A stretch of 64,000 bases of DNA from assembly GCF_005144865.1 (NCBI RefSeq), contig NZ_SWFM01000005.1, forward strand, positions 62,001 to 126,000. Reading direction: 5' to 3'. Numbering within the stretch: the first letter of the stretch is position 1; every line of letters begins with the position of its first letter. Shown here piece after piece: positions 54,662 to 63,093 of the stretch. The translations under genes and the position numbers were made by a program. The DNA is from Guptibacillus hwajinpoensis. Lineage in GTDB: Bacteria; Bacillota; Bacilli; Bacillales; Guptibacillaceae. Below the pieces are notes generated by a model. It saw only the letters and a program-made list of their open reading frames with translations, did not search any database and had not been told where the DNA came from.

Positions 54662-55372
54662 ATGCAGGCTATAACTAGTGTAACAAAAAGTGAATCTGGA
54701 TTTACAGAAGGGCTGAAAGCAGGTATTAGTATTGCTATTGGATATATGCCAGTTGCACTCACATTTGGATTACTTGCAAGAACCACAGGTCTCACCCTTT
54801 ATGAGGCTGTTTTAATGAGCGTGCTTGTATTTGCAGGAGCTGCTCAGTATATTACTCTTAGTCTACTTGCGATAGGCACCGGCGCTTTTGAAATTATTTT
54901 TACGATCTTCATAGTTAACATTCGCCATCTATTAATGAGTGCCTCCATAAATGAAAAGGTTATGGAAGATACGCCATGGAAAAAAGCGATTTATGCTTTT
55001 GGAATAACGGATGAAACTTTCACAGTATCAGCTACAAAACACGGAGAAATAACGACAGGCTATATGTATGGACTTTGTCTCATTTCTTATTCAAGTTGGG
55101 TTGCGTTCACAGGAGGAGGATACATAGTAGGTGCTTCACTTCCTAGTGTGGTTCAACAGGGGATGAGTGTTGCCCTATATGCGATGTTTATCGGATTGTT
55201 GATCCCTTCAGCTAAAAAGAGTAGGAAAGTACTTTTTCTAGCTGGAGTTGCTGCGTTATTAAACAGCTTGTTCACATGGGCACATTTCTCAACAGGTTGG
55301 GCGATAGTACTTGCAACACTACTGTCATCCATACTCGTCGAGTGGATTATAGGGAGGAATAAAAATGAGTAG
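54662..55372 (+). CDS. azlC: AzlC family amino acid exporter, large subunit
   Basis: A 236-residue membrane protein. GLKAGISIAIGYMPVALTFGLLA and FAGAAQYITLSLLAIG are AzlC hallmarks; with AzlD it exports branched-chain amino acids or analogues. GTAGGAGGGG precedes the ATG. Overlaps azlD by 8 bases. Confidence 0.92.
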   Translation: MQAITSVTKSESGFTEGLKAGISIAIGYMPVALTFGLLARTTGLTLYEAVLMSVLVFAGAAQYITLSLLAIGTGAFEIIFTIFIVNIRHLLMSASINEKVMEDTPWKKAIYAFGITDETFTVSATKHGEITTGYMYGLCLISYSSWVAFTGGGYIVGASLPSVVQQGMSVALYAMFIGLLIPSAKKSRKVLFLAGVAALLNSLFTWAHFSTGWAIVLATLLSSILVEWIIGRNKNE

Positions 55373-55673
55373 TACGATGCTAATGATTATTCTAGGTCTT
55401 GCCATTGTTACGTATATTCCAAGAATGATACCACTCGTATTCTTTAAATCTGAAAACATTCCATCCTCTGTACAGAATGTATTGAAAAATGTTCCATTTG
55501 CAATACTAGGTGCTTTAATTTTTCCTGGTGTTCTAACGATTAGTGATAATATCATGTTTGGTATCGTTGGAGCGGGTGCTGCGTTTTTGGCTGCTTATCT
55601 TGGTGCAAACTTGATTATCGTTGTGATGGTGTCTGTGAGTGTACTTAGCACATATGCCTACTTTTTTTCGTGA
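55365..55673 (+). CDS. azlD: AzlD family transporter subunit
   Basis: A 102-residue protein with three or four hydrophobic helices (MIILGLAIVTYIPRMIPLVFF, NVPFAILGALIFPGVL). Small partner of AzlC; start overlaps the azlC end. Confidence 0.9.
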   Translation: MSSTMLMIILGLAIVTYIPRMIPLVFFKSENIPSSVQNVLKNVPFAILGALIFPGVLTISDNIMFGIVGAGAAFLAAYLGANLIIVVMVSVSVLSTYAYFFS

Positions 55674-55690
55674 TAAGCAAAATTATTTGA

Positions 55691-55719
55691 TTACAAATTT
55701 TTGTTAGATGTGATATAAC
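55691..55719 (+). promoter_or_regulatory. Candidate promoter of a 40-residue membrane peptide
   Basis: TTACAA (55691-55696), 17 nt, TATAAC (55714-55719). Confidence 0.45.
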
Positions 55720-55762
55720 TAATACAAACCAAATTATAGAGCTTAAAAAAGGAGGAAATAAC

Positions 55763-55885
55763 ATGCATTTCTTTCGCATATTAATGGTTGGGTTTTTCTC
55801 GATGACTGCATTATCGCTTGTCTGGTTCCAATCTGTAGAGATGCTTTCCTCATTTATTGACTACTTTATGAATAACAAAAGATAA
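55763..55885 (+). CDS. Small membrane protein of 40 residues
   Basis: MHFFRILMVGFFSMTALSLV followed by WFQSVEMLSSFIDYF and a basic tail MNNKR: one membrane helix at about 5-22. AAAAAAGGAGG lies 8 bases before the ATG, a promoter lies upstream and a terminator directly downstream, so it looks like a complete short gene. Not recognised. Confidence 0.65.
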   Translation: MHFFRILMVGFFSMTALSLVWFQSVEMLSSFIDYFMNNKR

Positions 55886-55895
55886 TACCTACTAG

Positions 55896-55922
55896 AGAGC
55901 TTTTTTGAAAGCTCTTTTTTTG
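55896..55922 (+). terminator. Terminator after the 40-residue gene
   Basis: AGAGCTTT / AAAGCTCT stem with TTTG loop and T-run. Confidence 0.8.
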
Positions 55923-55964
55923 TTTAATCCAAGTTTTATTAAAATGGAAAAGGATGTTGATTTT

Positions 55965-56837
55965 ATGCGATGTATTTCAATTGATATGGACGGAACGCTT
56001 CTCACGAATGAACAATCTGTCAGTTCTGAGAATGTGAACGCCATTCGAGAAGCTCAAAGTCAGGATATAACGGTAGTACTAAATACTGGGAGGGCCTATG
56101 ATGGCGCTTTGAAACCCCTTGAAGGAACGGGTTTAACACTCCCGATCATTTGCTACAATGGTGCAGAAATACGTTCAACAGAGGGCGAGATTCAACATGC
56201 GATTTACCTTGATGACCAGCAAGTTCGCTCTGTTAAAGATATTCTAGATGAGGAAGGTATTTATTATCAACTTTTCACAAATAAAGGTGTATTTACACAT
56301 GACTATGACGGAACAATTGAACTAATTATCGATATGATGAGAAGTTCCAACCCTAATTTAACAGAAGAAGAAATGAAGGTTGGTGCAGAGCGACAGTTTG
56401 AGAGCTTATCTTTAAAGACAGTAGATAATTTTAATGAGTTGATAGAGGATAACGAACTTCATGTTTATAAGTTTCTTAGCTTCTCTTCTGATAAGGAGCG
56501 CTTAAATCGCGCTTCAGCTAAAGCGAATGATATTAAACAAACCGTTGTTACATCCTCTGGTAAAGAAAACCTTGAAATTAACCATGAGAATGCACAAAAA
56601 GGCCTAGCGCTCGAAACATTTGTTGCTGATCAAGGATTAAATATGAAGCATACTGCTGCTATTGGTGACAACTACAATGACCTTTCCATGTTAAGAAAAG
56701 CGGCTTATTCAATTGCGATGGGAAATGCAGATCAGGAAATTAAGAATAGTGTAGCTTTCGTAACGAAAAGCAATGAAGAGGATGGGGTGGCTCATGCCAT
56801 TTATAAAATAATGGATGAAGATTTACTGTCTAACTAG
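55965..56837 (+). CDS. HAD superfamily phosphatase, Cof/IIB type
   Basis: A 290-residue phosphatase: ISIDMDGTLLTNEQ (Asp7, Asp9), VLNTGRAYDG (motif II), and IGDNYNDLSMLRKA (motif III). The type IIB cap lies between. Relatives act on sugar phosphates, flavin or pyridoxal phosphates. AAAAGGA is 10 bases before ATG 55965. Confidence 0.88.
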   Translation: MRCISIDMDGTLLTNEQSVSSENVNAIREAQSQDITVVLNTGRAYDGALKPLEGTGLTLPIICYNGAEIRSTEGEIQHAIYLDDQQVRSVKDILDEEGIYYQLFTNKGVFTHDYDGTIELIIDMMRSSNPNLTEEEMKVGAERQFESLSLKTVDNFNELIEDNELHVYKFLSFSSDKERLNRASAKANDIKQTVVTSSGKENLEINHENAQKGLALETFVADQGLNMKHTAAIGDNYNDLSMLRKAAYSIAMGNADQEIKNSVAFVTKSNEEDGVAHAIYKIMDEDLLSN

Positions 56838-56849
56838 TTTAAGTAAATG

Positions 56850-56975
56850 TCTTTTTTCTATAGGGCTTAAAAGATTTTTCTATAGAGAAAGCAGCGCTCG
56901 ACTCCTGCGCGACTAACGGGACAGGTGAGATCCCTCAGGAGCGCAAATCAACCGCTTTATAGCCACACTCTCTCC
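56850..56975. repeat. Partial copy of the GC-rich intergenic repeat
   Basis: Contains CTCGACTCCTGCGCGACTA, CGGGACAGGTGAGATCC, CAGGAGCGCAAATCAACC, all close to the copy at 58864. The stretch 56838-57128 (291 bases) is otherwise featureless. Confidence 0.65.
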
Positions 56976-57128
56976 AAAATTAGCTAACTTAATAAAGTAT
57001 GAATGTTTGAATTTTGAGTTAACGGGAACTTCTTTCTACAGGAAGGGATTCCCAGCTAAATAAAGAGGTTTTCCGGACCCTTGTTCTCGCAGTCTTTGAA
57101 ATACTCTGCAAAAGGAGATGGAAAAACG

Positions 57129-57377
57129 ATGATGAAACCAACAGAAATAGAAGAAAAAGCTACGTGCCGTATGTGTGACAATGAGTATACTTGGTTTATC
57201 CCTCTTGCAAGCAAGAAAAATGAATTAGATGATCGGGTTGAAGCAACAGGGATTACAACAAAAAGCAGTCAGGCACCTATTGTAGAACTACACGTTCTGG
57301 CAGAATGCCCGGATTGCGGTATCCTAAACCGTTTTGATCACACCTACGATCGCACAAACTTATATGTAGAAAAATAA
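57129..57377 (+). CDS. Small zinc-ribbon protein
   Basis: An 82-residue protein with CRMC (about 13-16) and CPDC (about 59-62), a two-knuckle zinc ribbon. No DNA-binding or enzyme domain is recognised. AAAGGAGATGG precedes two adjacent ATGs. Function unknown. Confidence 0.7.
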   Translation: MMKPTEIEEKATCRMCDNEYTWFIPLASKKNELDDRVEATGITTKSSQAPIVELHVLAECPDCGILNRFDHTYDRTNLYVEK

Positions 57378-57389
57378 GCAAATTTGAGG

Positions 57390-57419
57390 CCGACAGAACT
57401 TCTGTCGGTTTCTTTTTTT
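57390..57419 (+). terminator. Terminator of the zinc-ribbon gene
   Basis: CCGACAG / CTGTCGG with short loop and long T-run. Confidence 0.85.
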
Positions 57420-57577
57420 GTGAAGTTTAAGTTGTGAATTTCATTGTTGGTTAATGGCTATCATTGATCTGAACTTGCTTGAAAGAATGCAAGTGGATAT
57501 GATTAAGCAGAGATAGTTCTAAAAAAAGGATTTGCTCGTACTATTGGTAAAGAGATAGCATTGGGAGGAGATTGAAA

Positions 57578-58846
57578 ATGAAAAAACGAATAACCTGGAT
57601 TATTCTGGGCTTCTCCATTTATGCCCTCTTTATGGGGCTTTATTTGTTCTACTGGGCTGATTTCGGAGTACCAGACGCTTATAAGGGAACAGCAGCCGAT
57701 CCAGCAACCTTCATGACAGATCGACAGCTTCAACTTTCAGAAGAGTATTCTCGCTACAGAAGCTTTTTATCCTTTCTTGCGATTCCATTGGATTGGATTA
57801 TTTATTTGGGCATTCTAGGCTTTGGTTTATCTAAGCTCTTTAAACAATTTAGTGAAGGTATTTCAAAAATGAAGATTGTCATTGTACCTCTATACATTCT
57901 TCTATTGACAGCCTTCACTTGGGTGTTAACTTTTCCGCTTCATTATTGGGCAAGATCACTTTCAATTAAGTATGGCATTAATACTCAGTCATTTTCCGGA
58001 TGGATGAAAGATGAGATGATTTCATTTTGGATTGATGTTGGACTAACTTCACTAGTAATTGGTGTTCTCTATGCACTTATAAAACGCTTCAAGAAGAAAT
58101 GGTGGCTTGCAGCATGGGGATTGATGATCCCTTATCTCGCATTTATGATGTATATTCAACCTGTAGTAATTGATCCTCTATACAATGATTTTACTTCCTT
58201 GTCGGATAAAGAATTGGAAGAGCAAATTCTTGATATGGCTGAAACAGCAGATATTCCTGCAAATCGAGTTTTTGAAGTTAACATGTCAGAGAAAACAAAT
58301 GCCATGAATGCATATGTTTCGGGAATTGGTTCGAATCTTCGCATAGTACTTTGGGATACAACGATGAATAAGCTAGATGATGATGAGGTTCTTTTCATCA
58401 TGGCTCACGAGATGGGTCATTATGTGATGAATCATCTTTATGGGAACTTAATTGGGGCACTCGGTACAAGTTTGATTGGTCTTTATCTCGCCTATCGACT
58501 TCTTGGCGGGATGATACGGAAATGGGGCAAATCCTGGGGAGTGTCTTCTGAATCTGATCTTGCTTCCTTACCTGCGTTGTTTCTTTTATTCTCCGTTATG
58601 TCATTTATAGCAAGTCCAGTAGAACTTGCTATATCAAGACATGCCGAAATGGAGGCAGATCAATACGCGATTGAAATGACGGATGATGTAGACGCAGCGG
58701 TTGGTTCATTTCAAACACTTACTGTGAATAGTCTAAATGAGGTTAATCCACCTTTTATTGTGAAGTATTTCAAATACGGTCATCCAACGATGATGGAACG
58801 ATTAATTATGCTCAATGACTATAAGAAAAACACTCACGCTGAGTAG
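57578..58846 (+). CDS. yhfN: M48 family CAAX-prenyl-protease-like metalloprotease (YhfN-like)
   Basis: A Ste24-type integral membrane zinc protease of 422 residues. Zinc motif MAHEMGHYVMNH (HExxH), third ligand in SRHAEMEADQYAIEM (ExxxD), and about seven membrane segments. B. subtilis YhfN lies at the matching map position after lcfB. Substrates are unknown in Bacillus, which has no protein prenylation. ATG 57578 has GGGAGGAG upstream. Confidence 0.9.
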   Translation: MKKRITWIILGFSIYALFMGLYLFYWADFGVPDAYKGTAADPATFMTDRQLQLSEEYSRYRSFLSFLAIPLDWIIYLGILGFGLSKLFKQFSEGISKMKIVIVPLYILLLTAFTWVLTFPLHYWARSLSIKYGINTQSFSGWMKDEMISFWIDVGLTSLVIGVLYALIKRFKKKWWLAAWGLMIPYLAFMMYIQPVVIDPLYNDFTSLSDKELEEQILDMAETADIPANRVFEVNMSEKTNAMNAYVSGIGSNLRIVLWDTTMNKLDDDEVLFIMAHEMGHYVMNHLYGNLIGALGTSLIGLYLAYRLLGGMIRKWGKSWGVSSESDLASLPALFLLFSVMSFIASPVELAISRHAEMEADQYAIEMTDDVDAAVGSFQTLTVNSLNEVNPPFIVKYFKYGHPTMMERLIMLNDYKKNTHAE

Positions 58847-58862
58847 CGTGAGTGTTTTCTTT
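58827..58862 (+). terminator. Terminator of yhfN
   Basis: Perfect 14-bp stem AAAACACTCACGCT / AGCGTGAGTGTTTT with GAGT loop. Confidence 0.92.
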
Positions 58863-58863
58863 A

Positions 58864-59083
58864 GGCTCTTTTCTAAAAGATTGTTGTTTTTTCTATAGAG
58901 AACCCGACTTTCTTAGCTGATTGGAGCGGAGGGTTGCTCGACTCCTGTGGGATTAGCGGGACAGGTGAGACCCCACAGGAGCGTTAGCCACGAGGAGGCT
59001 AAGCGCCCGCCCCGCGGAAAGCGAGCATCTTGCAGCGGAAATCAACCACTCCTCTTATAGGAACAAAGCATACGAAAAGAGCC
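58864..59083. repeat. Full-length GC-rich intergenic repeat with inverted ends
   Basis: 220 bp between perfect 10-bp terminal inverted repeats GGCTCTTTTC / GAAAAGAGCC. The core contains CTCGACTCCTGTGGGATTAG, GGGACAGGTGAGACCCCACAG, GAGGAGGCTAAGCGCCCGCC and CGCGGAAAGCGAGCATC, a composition far richer in GC than neighbours. It codes for nothing. It accounts for most of the gene-free stretch 58847-59225; the remainder is presumed yueI-like promoter DNA. Confidence 0.8.
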
Positions 59084-59225
59084 TTTTTTATGAACCTGTT
59101 AACAGAACCTTCACTTTATGAATGGTTAACTCTATTATAGGATGGTAGAGATAAGCCTTTCTAACTGGCATTGAATTAAGATTCTGTGAGAAGATAGAAC
59201 TATTCTACAAAATGAGGTGGCAAAC

Positions 59226-59612
59226 GTGAACGAAGATATTAAGCGAGTTCTTGATGCTGGAATACATGGTACACCTGAACTGAAGCCGGCTGAAAAAGCA
59301 CTATATTTATCAACCTTTAGAGAGCGGGTGTTTGTGGCTCTTACTAAAAGACAAGTAGCACAGCAAGCTGTCTACAAAGAGGTTAAAAGAGAATTGAAGG
59401 GAATTCACAATGGGATTCTTTATCTTAATGGTGATTTACCGTATTCAATGCTTTCTAAATATATTAAAGAAGCAAGTAAATCATCTTTGTCATTTGAGAT
59501 TGTAAATGATAAAGAAACAGATACACCGCTCGGTCTTGTACTTGCTTCAAAACAGGATGCAGTAGAGAGAGAAGAAATTTTTGTACATGACGACTTCTTT
59601 GAGCTAGACTGA
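59226..59612 (+). CDS. YueI family protein (DUF1694)
   Basis: A 128-residue protein matching B. subtilis YueI: YLSTFRERVFVALTKRQVAQ and HNGILYLNGDLPYSMLSKYI (a fold related to ribosomal L7Ae-like layout is not evident). Function unknown. GAGGTGG is 5 bases before GTG 59226. Followed by a thioredoxin-like gene 27 bases later. Confidence 0.82.
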   Translation: MNEDIKRVLDAGIHGTPELKPAEKALYLSTFRERVFVALTKRQVAQQAVYKEVKRELKGIHNGILYLNGDLPYSMLSKYIKEASKSSLSFEIVNDKETDTPLGLVLASKQDAVEREEIFVHDDFFELD

Positions 59613-59639
59613 CCTTTGAAGAAAAAGGAGCGAAGGCAT

Positions 59640-60152
59640 ATGATAAAGAAGTTTGTATTGCTCGTTCTAGCAATAGCACTAGGATGGGGCGTATATAATA
59701 CGGTTATAGCGGATCGAAGTGTTGGTACAGAAATTGGTGATAAAGCCGCAGACTTCACTCTAACAACGCTTGATGGGGAGGAGGTTAGCCTTTCAGATTA
59801 CAAAGGTAAACCAGTATTCCTTAATTTCTGGGCCACGTGGTGTCCCCCTTGTAAAGAAGAGATGCCGGACATCCAAAGTTTTGCGGATGTCCACGGTGAA
59901 GAGGTTACCGTCTTATCAGTTAATTTCACTAAGTTTGAGCCTGATAAGGAAGCTATCCCTGCCTTTGTGGAAGCAAATCAACTTAGGTTTCCAATTCTAA
60001 TGGATCGAGAAGGAAATGTAGGAGAGAACCTTTACAAAGTGATCTCAATGCCAACTTCATTTATGGTTGATGGGGAAGGGATTATTCGAGAGAAACGAGT
60101 CGGTCCTCTTACATTAGAGGATATGGAAAAATGGTTAGATCATGTTAATTGA
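59640..60152 (+). CDS. Membrane-anchored thiol-disulfide oxidoreductase, ResA/TlpA-like
   Basis: A 170-residue extracytoplasmic thioredoxin-like protein: membrane anchor at about 4-21, then redox motif FWATWCPPCKEEMP with Cys68 and Cys71, and the cis-Pro in ISMPTSFMVD. Similar proteins reduce apocytochrome c (ResA) or act in spore formation (StoA). No cytochrome genes are near, so the partner is open. AAGGAGCGAAGG precedes ATG 59640. Confidence 0.88.
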   Translation: MIKKFVLLVLAIALGWGVYNTVIADRSVGTEIGDKAADFTLTTLDGEEVSLSDYKGKPVFLNFWATWCPPCKEEMPDIQSFADVHGEEVTVLSVNFTKFEPDKEAIPAFVEANQLRFPILMDREGNVGENLYKVISMPTSFMVDGEGIIREKRVGPLTLEDMEKWLDHVN

Positions 60153-60155
60153 TAG

Positions 60156-60186
60156 AAAAACGGTCTCATTAGAGGCCGTTTTTTTC
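60156..60186 (+). terminator. Terminator of the ResA-like gene
   Basis: AAAAACGGTCTC / GAGGCCGTTTTT (one G-T pair) with T-run; may also serve the converging DUF2254 gene. Confidence 0.8.
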
Positions 60187-60191
60187 TGTTA

Positions 60192-61523
60192 CTACTCACG
60201 AGAAAGTGGTTGATAGGCATCATGAAAACCAGTAGCATCAGCCAGCTTCTCAAGTTTTTCATTAATGTAGCGATGATCAAACTCATCAAGAACGTTAGGA
60301 TCAAACCCTCTAATAACAAATTGACCGAATTCCCAAATGGTTTCATGAGTATCGTGTTTATTACCTTCTGCAGCGATTTCTAATGATTGAAGAATGGAGG
60401 CAAGAACTGAAACGTCTTCTCTAGCGTAGTGTCTAATTTGATAGAAGCTTTTGTATAAGTAGGTACTATACGTTACTGGCTTAGTAATGACACGTAAATT
60501 CTTCTTGGTATCATGATAGAGCGGCTCTGGAATATGCTTTTGTCCTAATCGGGATAGGACTTTGCCAAGACGATTAATGCAATTGATCGCAGTATTAGGA
60601 TCGTTTATTCCGGGTGAAATCGCTCGTAAAGCTATTTCTACTAACTTTTGAATGCCATATTCAATATCCTGATCGGTTGTTCGCTCTGTGCCAAGAGAAA
60701 GAGTATTTAATAGTTTGGATGCATCAGGCTTAGTTGTAGAGGACCAATAAGAGAAAATAATCGTTCCTTCATCCACATATTCTCCAATATCTTTTTCAAG
60801 CCTAACAATAAAGTCTTGATTAGTCGCGAGTTTTATTAAATCCGGAATATCAATATTCTGAAGATAGCCAGATCTAGAAGCTCGAATTGTTGTAGGACTT
60901 TTCATTTTAATTTCGTCCAATTCCCATGAATCCCAAGAGGCAATTTCACCTTCATTCGCTTCTTCGAAATCTAAATAAGCCCTATCAATTGTCGTTAACG
61001 TGTTACTAGTAATGTGGTGTATCAAGTTACCAACAAGAATCCAATTTGAGACATGATGAATAAAGAAAACAAAATACGCAACACATATAATGGCATAAAC
61101 AACGGCGAACACTGGCGCAATATAAACAGTGTCCTTATTGCTTTCTTCAATTAAGAGTAGAAGAATAATAAAGTAAATAACACCGCCCACAAAAATTCCT
61201 AGAACTCTTTTGGTGATACGATCTGTTATGAAGTTCTGAAGGGTACGGGGAGAAAAATTAGATAAATATGTTGTAAGAACAACCATAATTGTTGAAAACG
61301 TAATGGTTGTCATCGTTAGCATAGAGGATACAAGAGTACTAAGAATGGTCACACTTGTATCGTAAGAAGCAAAGAAGAAGTATGGAAGGATAATGGCATT
61401 TCCTTGAATAATGTATCGATCAAAGAGAAGTGTAACAATTGCAGCGATAAATGCTCCGACACCATAAAAGGTTGGAATAAACCAAAAGCTCGATTGAATA
61501 ATTTTGAATTTATTGTGCTCCAT
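60192..61523 (-). CDS. DUF2254 family membrane protein
   Basis: A 443-residue protein with four N-terminal membrane helices (about 12-150) and a large cytoplasmic part containing ALRAISPGINDPNTAINCI, a signature of DUF2254. Function unknown, possibly a channel or ion-related protein. The start is uncertain: ATG 61523 lies 12 bases after GGAGG, and a TTG at 61532 is nearer. Confidence 0.82.
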   Translation of the reverse strand: MEHNKFKIIQSSFWFIPTFYGVGAFIAAIVTLLFDRYIIQGNAIILPYFFFASYDTSVTILSTLVSSMLTMTTITFSTIMVVLTTYLSNFSPRTLQNFITDRITKRVLGIFVGGVIYFIILLLLIEESNKDTVYIAPVFAVVYAIICVAYFVFFIHHVSNWILVGNLIHHITSNTLTTIDRAYLDFEEANEGEIASWDSWELDEIKMKSPTTIRASRSGYLQNIDIPDLIKLATNQDFIVRLEKDIGEYVDEGTIIFSYWSSTTKPDASKLLNTLSLGTERTTDQDIEYGIQKLVEIALRAISPGINDPNTAINCINRLGKVLSRLGQKHIPEPLYHDTKKNLRVITKPVTYSTYLYKSFYQIRHYAREDVSVLASILQSLEIAAEGNKHDTHETIWEFGQFVIRGFDPNVLDEFDHRYINEKLEKLADATGFHDAYQPLSRE

Positions 61524-61674
61524 ATCTGTCAATATCCTCCACAAGTAGGTTTGTTATTAGTATGTGGTAAGAGGATACAACTTCATACGTAAATCAATTC
61601 TAGGAACAAAATGTATTTTATACGAGTCTATTTACGGGTAATAATAAATGAATAGGAAAGAGGAGGAGAAGAGG

Positions 61675-61845
61675 ATGAGGATTGAGAGGACAGGGATCTA
61701 TCGAAATATTAATGAGAAAAGATATGAGTACTGGGTTGTAGAATCGACTGATGTGAAGATTATGGCTTCTTGGATTAGTTGGGAAGCTCCGAATGATCAA
61801 ATAGAGAAATGGAAAGAGGAATTGATGTTATCAGGCACATCCTGA
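61675..61845 (+). CDS. Small hypothetical protein
   Basis: 56 residues, MRIERTGIYRNINEKRYEYW onward, with Trp-rich WISWEAPNDQIEKWKEEL at the C-terminus. GAGGAGGAG precedes ATG 61675 and a terminator follows (ACCTCC / GGAGGT then T-run at 61858-61887). No known family. Confidence 0.6.
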   Translation: MRIERTGIYRNINEKRYEYWVVESTDVKIMASWISWEAPNDQIEKWKEELMLSGTS

Positions 61846-61887
61846 AGTAACTTTTTAACCTCCCTTAGCAAGGAGGTCATTTTTTTA

Positions 61888-62053
61888 GGCTCTATTCTTA
61901 AAGATTGTTGTCTTAAAGGGGTTTGGTATACAAAATTCACCTTTCAAAGTTGATTGGAGCGGAAGGTGCTCACCGCCCGCCTCGCGGAAAGCGAGCATCC
62001 TGGAGCGCAGATCAACAACTACTCTTATAGCAACAATGTCTACGAAAACAGCC
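61888..62053. repeat. Internally deleted copy of the GC-rich intergenic repeat
   Basis: Starts GGCTCTATTC, ends TACGAAAACAGCC; keeps CACCGCCCGCCTCGCGGAAA and GCGAGCATCCTGGAGCGCAG but lacks the GACTCCTG...CAGGAG hairpin. Confidence 0.72.
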
Positions 62054-62122
62054 TTTATAATACGTAAAGGAAATAGATACATCCTCAAGATATACTCCAC
62101 TAATACTCAAAGGGAAAAGCAT

Positions 62123-62308
62123 TCAATCTAATTGACGGTTCTCTTTTTCCATTTTTCTCTTAACGACTTCTTTTGGTTCCCAGCAATTAAATTGATATAT
62201 AGGTCTTGTTTCAAAGCCTAGTCTTGCGCACCGATAGGTAGTCTGTTCTTTCTTAACAACTTCGTAATGAATGCATGTGGCACAGCAATGGAAACGTTCA
62301 ATATTCAT
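62123..62308 (-). CDS. Cys-rich small protein
   Basis: 61 residues with CCATC near the N-terminus, Cys27 and Cys42, a probable metal-binding knuckle. The start overlaps the histidine phosphatase stop (TAATG), indicating coupling. Not recognised. Confidence 0.65.
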   Translation of the reverse strand: MNIERFHCCATCIHYEVVKKEQTTYRCARLGFETRPIYQFNCWEPKEVVKRKMEKENRQLD

Positions 62309-62865
62309 TATAACCCTTGCCTCTCTAGGTTTATGTGCTTCATTGATTCATAGCAATCATCTTTGAAAGTTAGACAATAAATATCTGGGTTAGTTAATGA
62401 TTTCCATGTATCAAATCCTAAGGACGATTCGAAATGACGTAATAGTAAAGTTAAGAGGTTGCCATGTGTCATGAGTAAAGCGACTTCCTTCGTATGTTGA
62501 ATTGCTTCCTCTAGGACTTCCAAACCCCTGCATGCAGCTTCCTCACTTGATTCTCCACCACCAAGTTTATAAGAGGGATCGTTGAACGTTTTTTCAAGTT
62601 CTTCTAGCCAGTTATCAATTGGTTCGGCTGTTAATTTTCTTTCACTAAGACGATCATCAATTGTAATTGGTTTATCTAACGCAAGCGCAAGAGGTTCAAT
62701 AGATTGTGTCGCACGTCTAAACGGGGAGCTATATAATTTATCGAAGGGTACGAAACCAAGGGTGTTCGCAAGTTGAACGGCTTGATTACGCCCTTCTTTT
62801 GTTAATGAGGCCTCTGCTTCCTGTCCTTCTGCTGAACAATGTCTAATTAGATAAAGTTGTTTCAT
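62308..62865 (-). CDS. Histidine phosphatase family protein
   Basis: A 185-residue phosphoglycerate-mutase-like phosphatase: LIRHCSAEG (catalytic His9), YSSPFRRATQSIEPLA (Arg), and MTHGNLLTLL. The short form resembles SixA or small broad phosphatases. AGGAG is 8 bases before the fourth of four start-like codons, at 62865. Confidence 0.87.
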   Translation of the reverse strand: MKQLYLIRHCSAEGQEAEASLTKEGRNQAVQLANTLGFVPFDKLYSSPFRRATQSIEPLALALDKPITIDDRLSERKLTAEPIDNWLEELEKTFNDPSYKLGGGESSEEAACRGLEVLEEAIQHTKEVALLMTHGNLLTLLLRHFESSLGFDTWKSLTNPDIYCLTFKDDCYESMKHINLERQGL

Positions 62866-63025
62866 CATCATCACTCCTGCATCATATCTAAATTGACCCT
62901 ACGGTTATTTAATGAAATCTTATCATGTAAAAGATTAAAGAAAAAGAATTTGAAGAATAATGAAACTTTTTATGTAGTTTAGTCGTTATTAAAGAGACCC
63001 CTTAAAATAAGTTGTTTTCCCCCAT

Positions 63026-63065
63026 GCTTAAGGAATGCATATTGTGCGTTCTTTAAGCTTTTTTA
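63026..63065 (+). terminator. Terminator upstream of the GNAT gene
   Basis: 14-bp stem (63026-63039 with 63045-63058, two G-T pairs), 5-nt loop, seven T. No plus-strand gene lies upstream, so it ends a leader or small RNA. A weak promoter TTGAAG (62950)-17-TGTAGT (62973) lies 50 bases before it. Confidence 0.75.
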
Positions 63066-63093
63066 ACTAATTCATAATAAAGGAATGAAAACA

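Noticed and set aside
58864..59083. Insertion sequence
   Set aside because: Inverted ends are present but there is no transposase frame; called a non-coding repeat.
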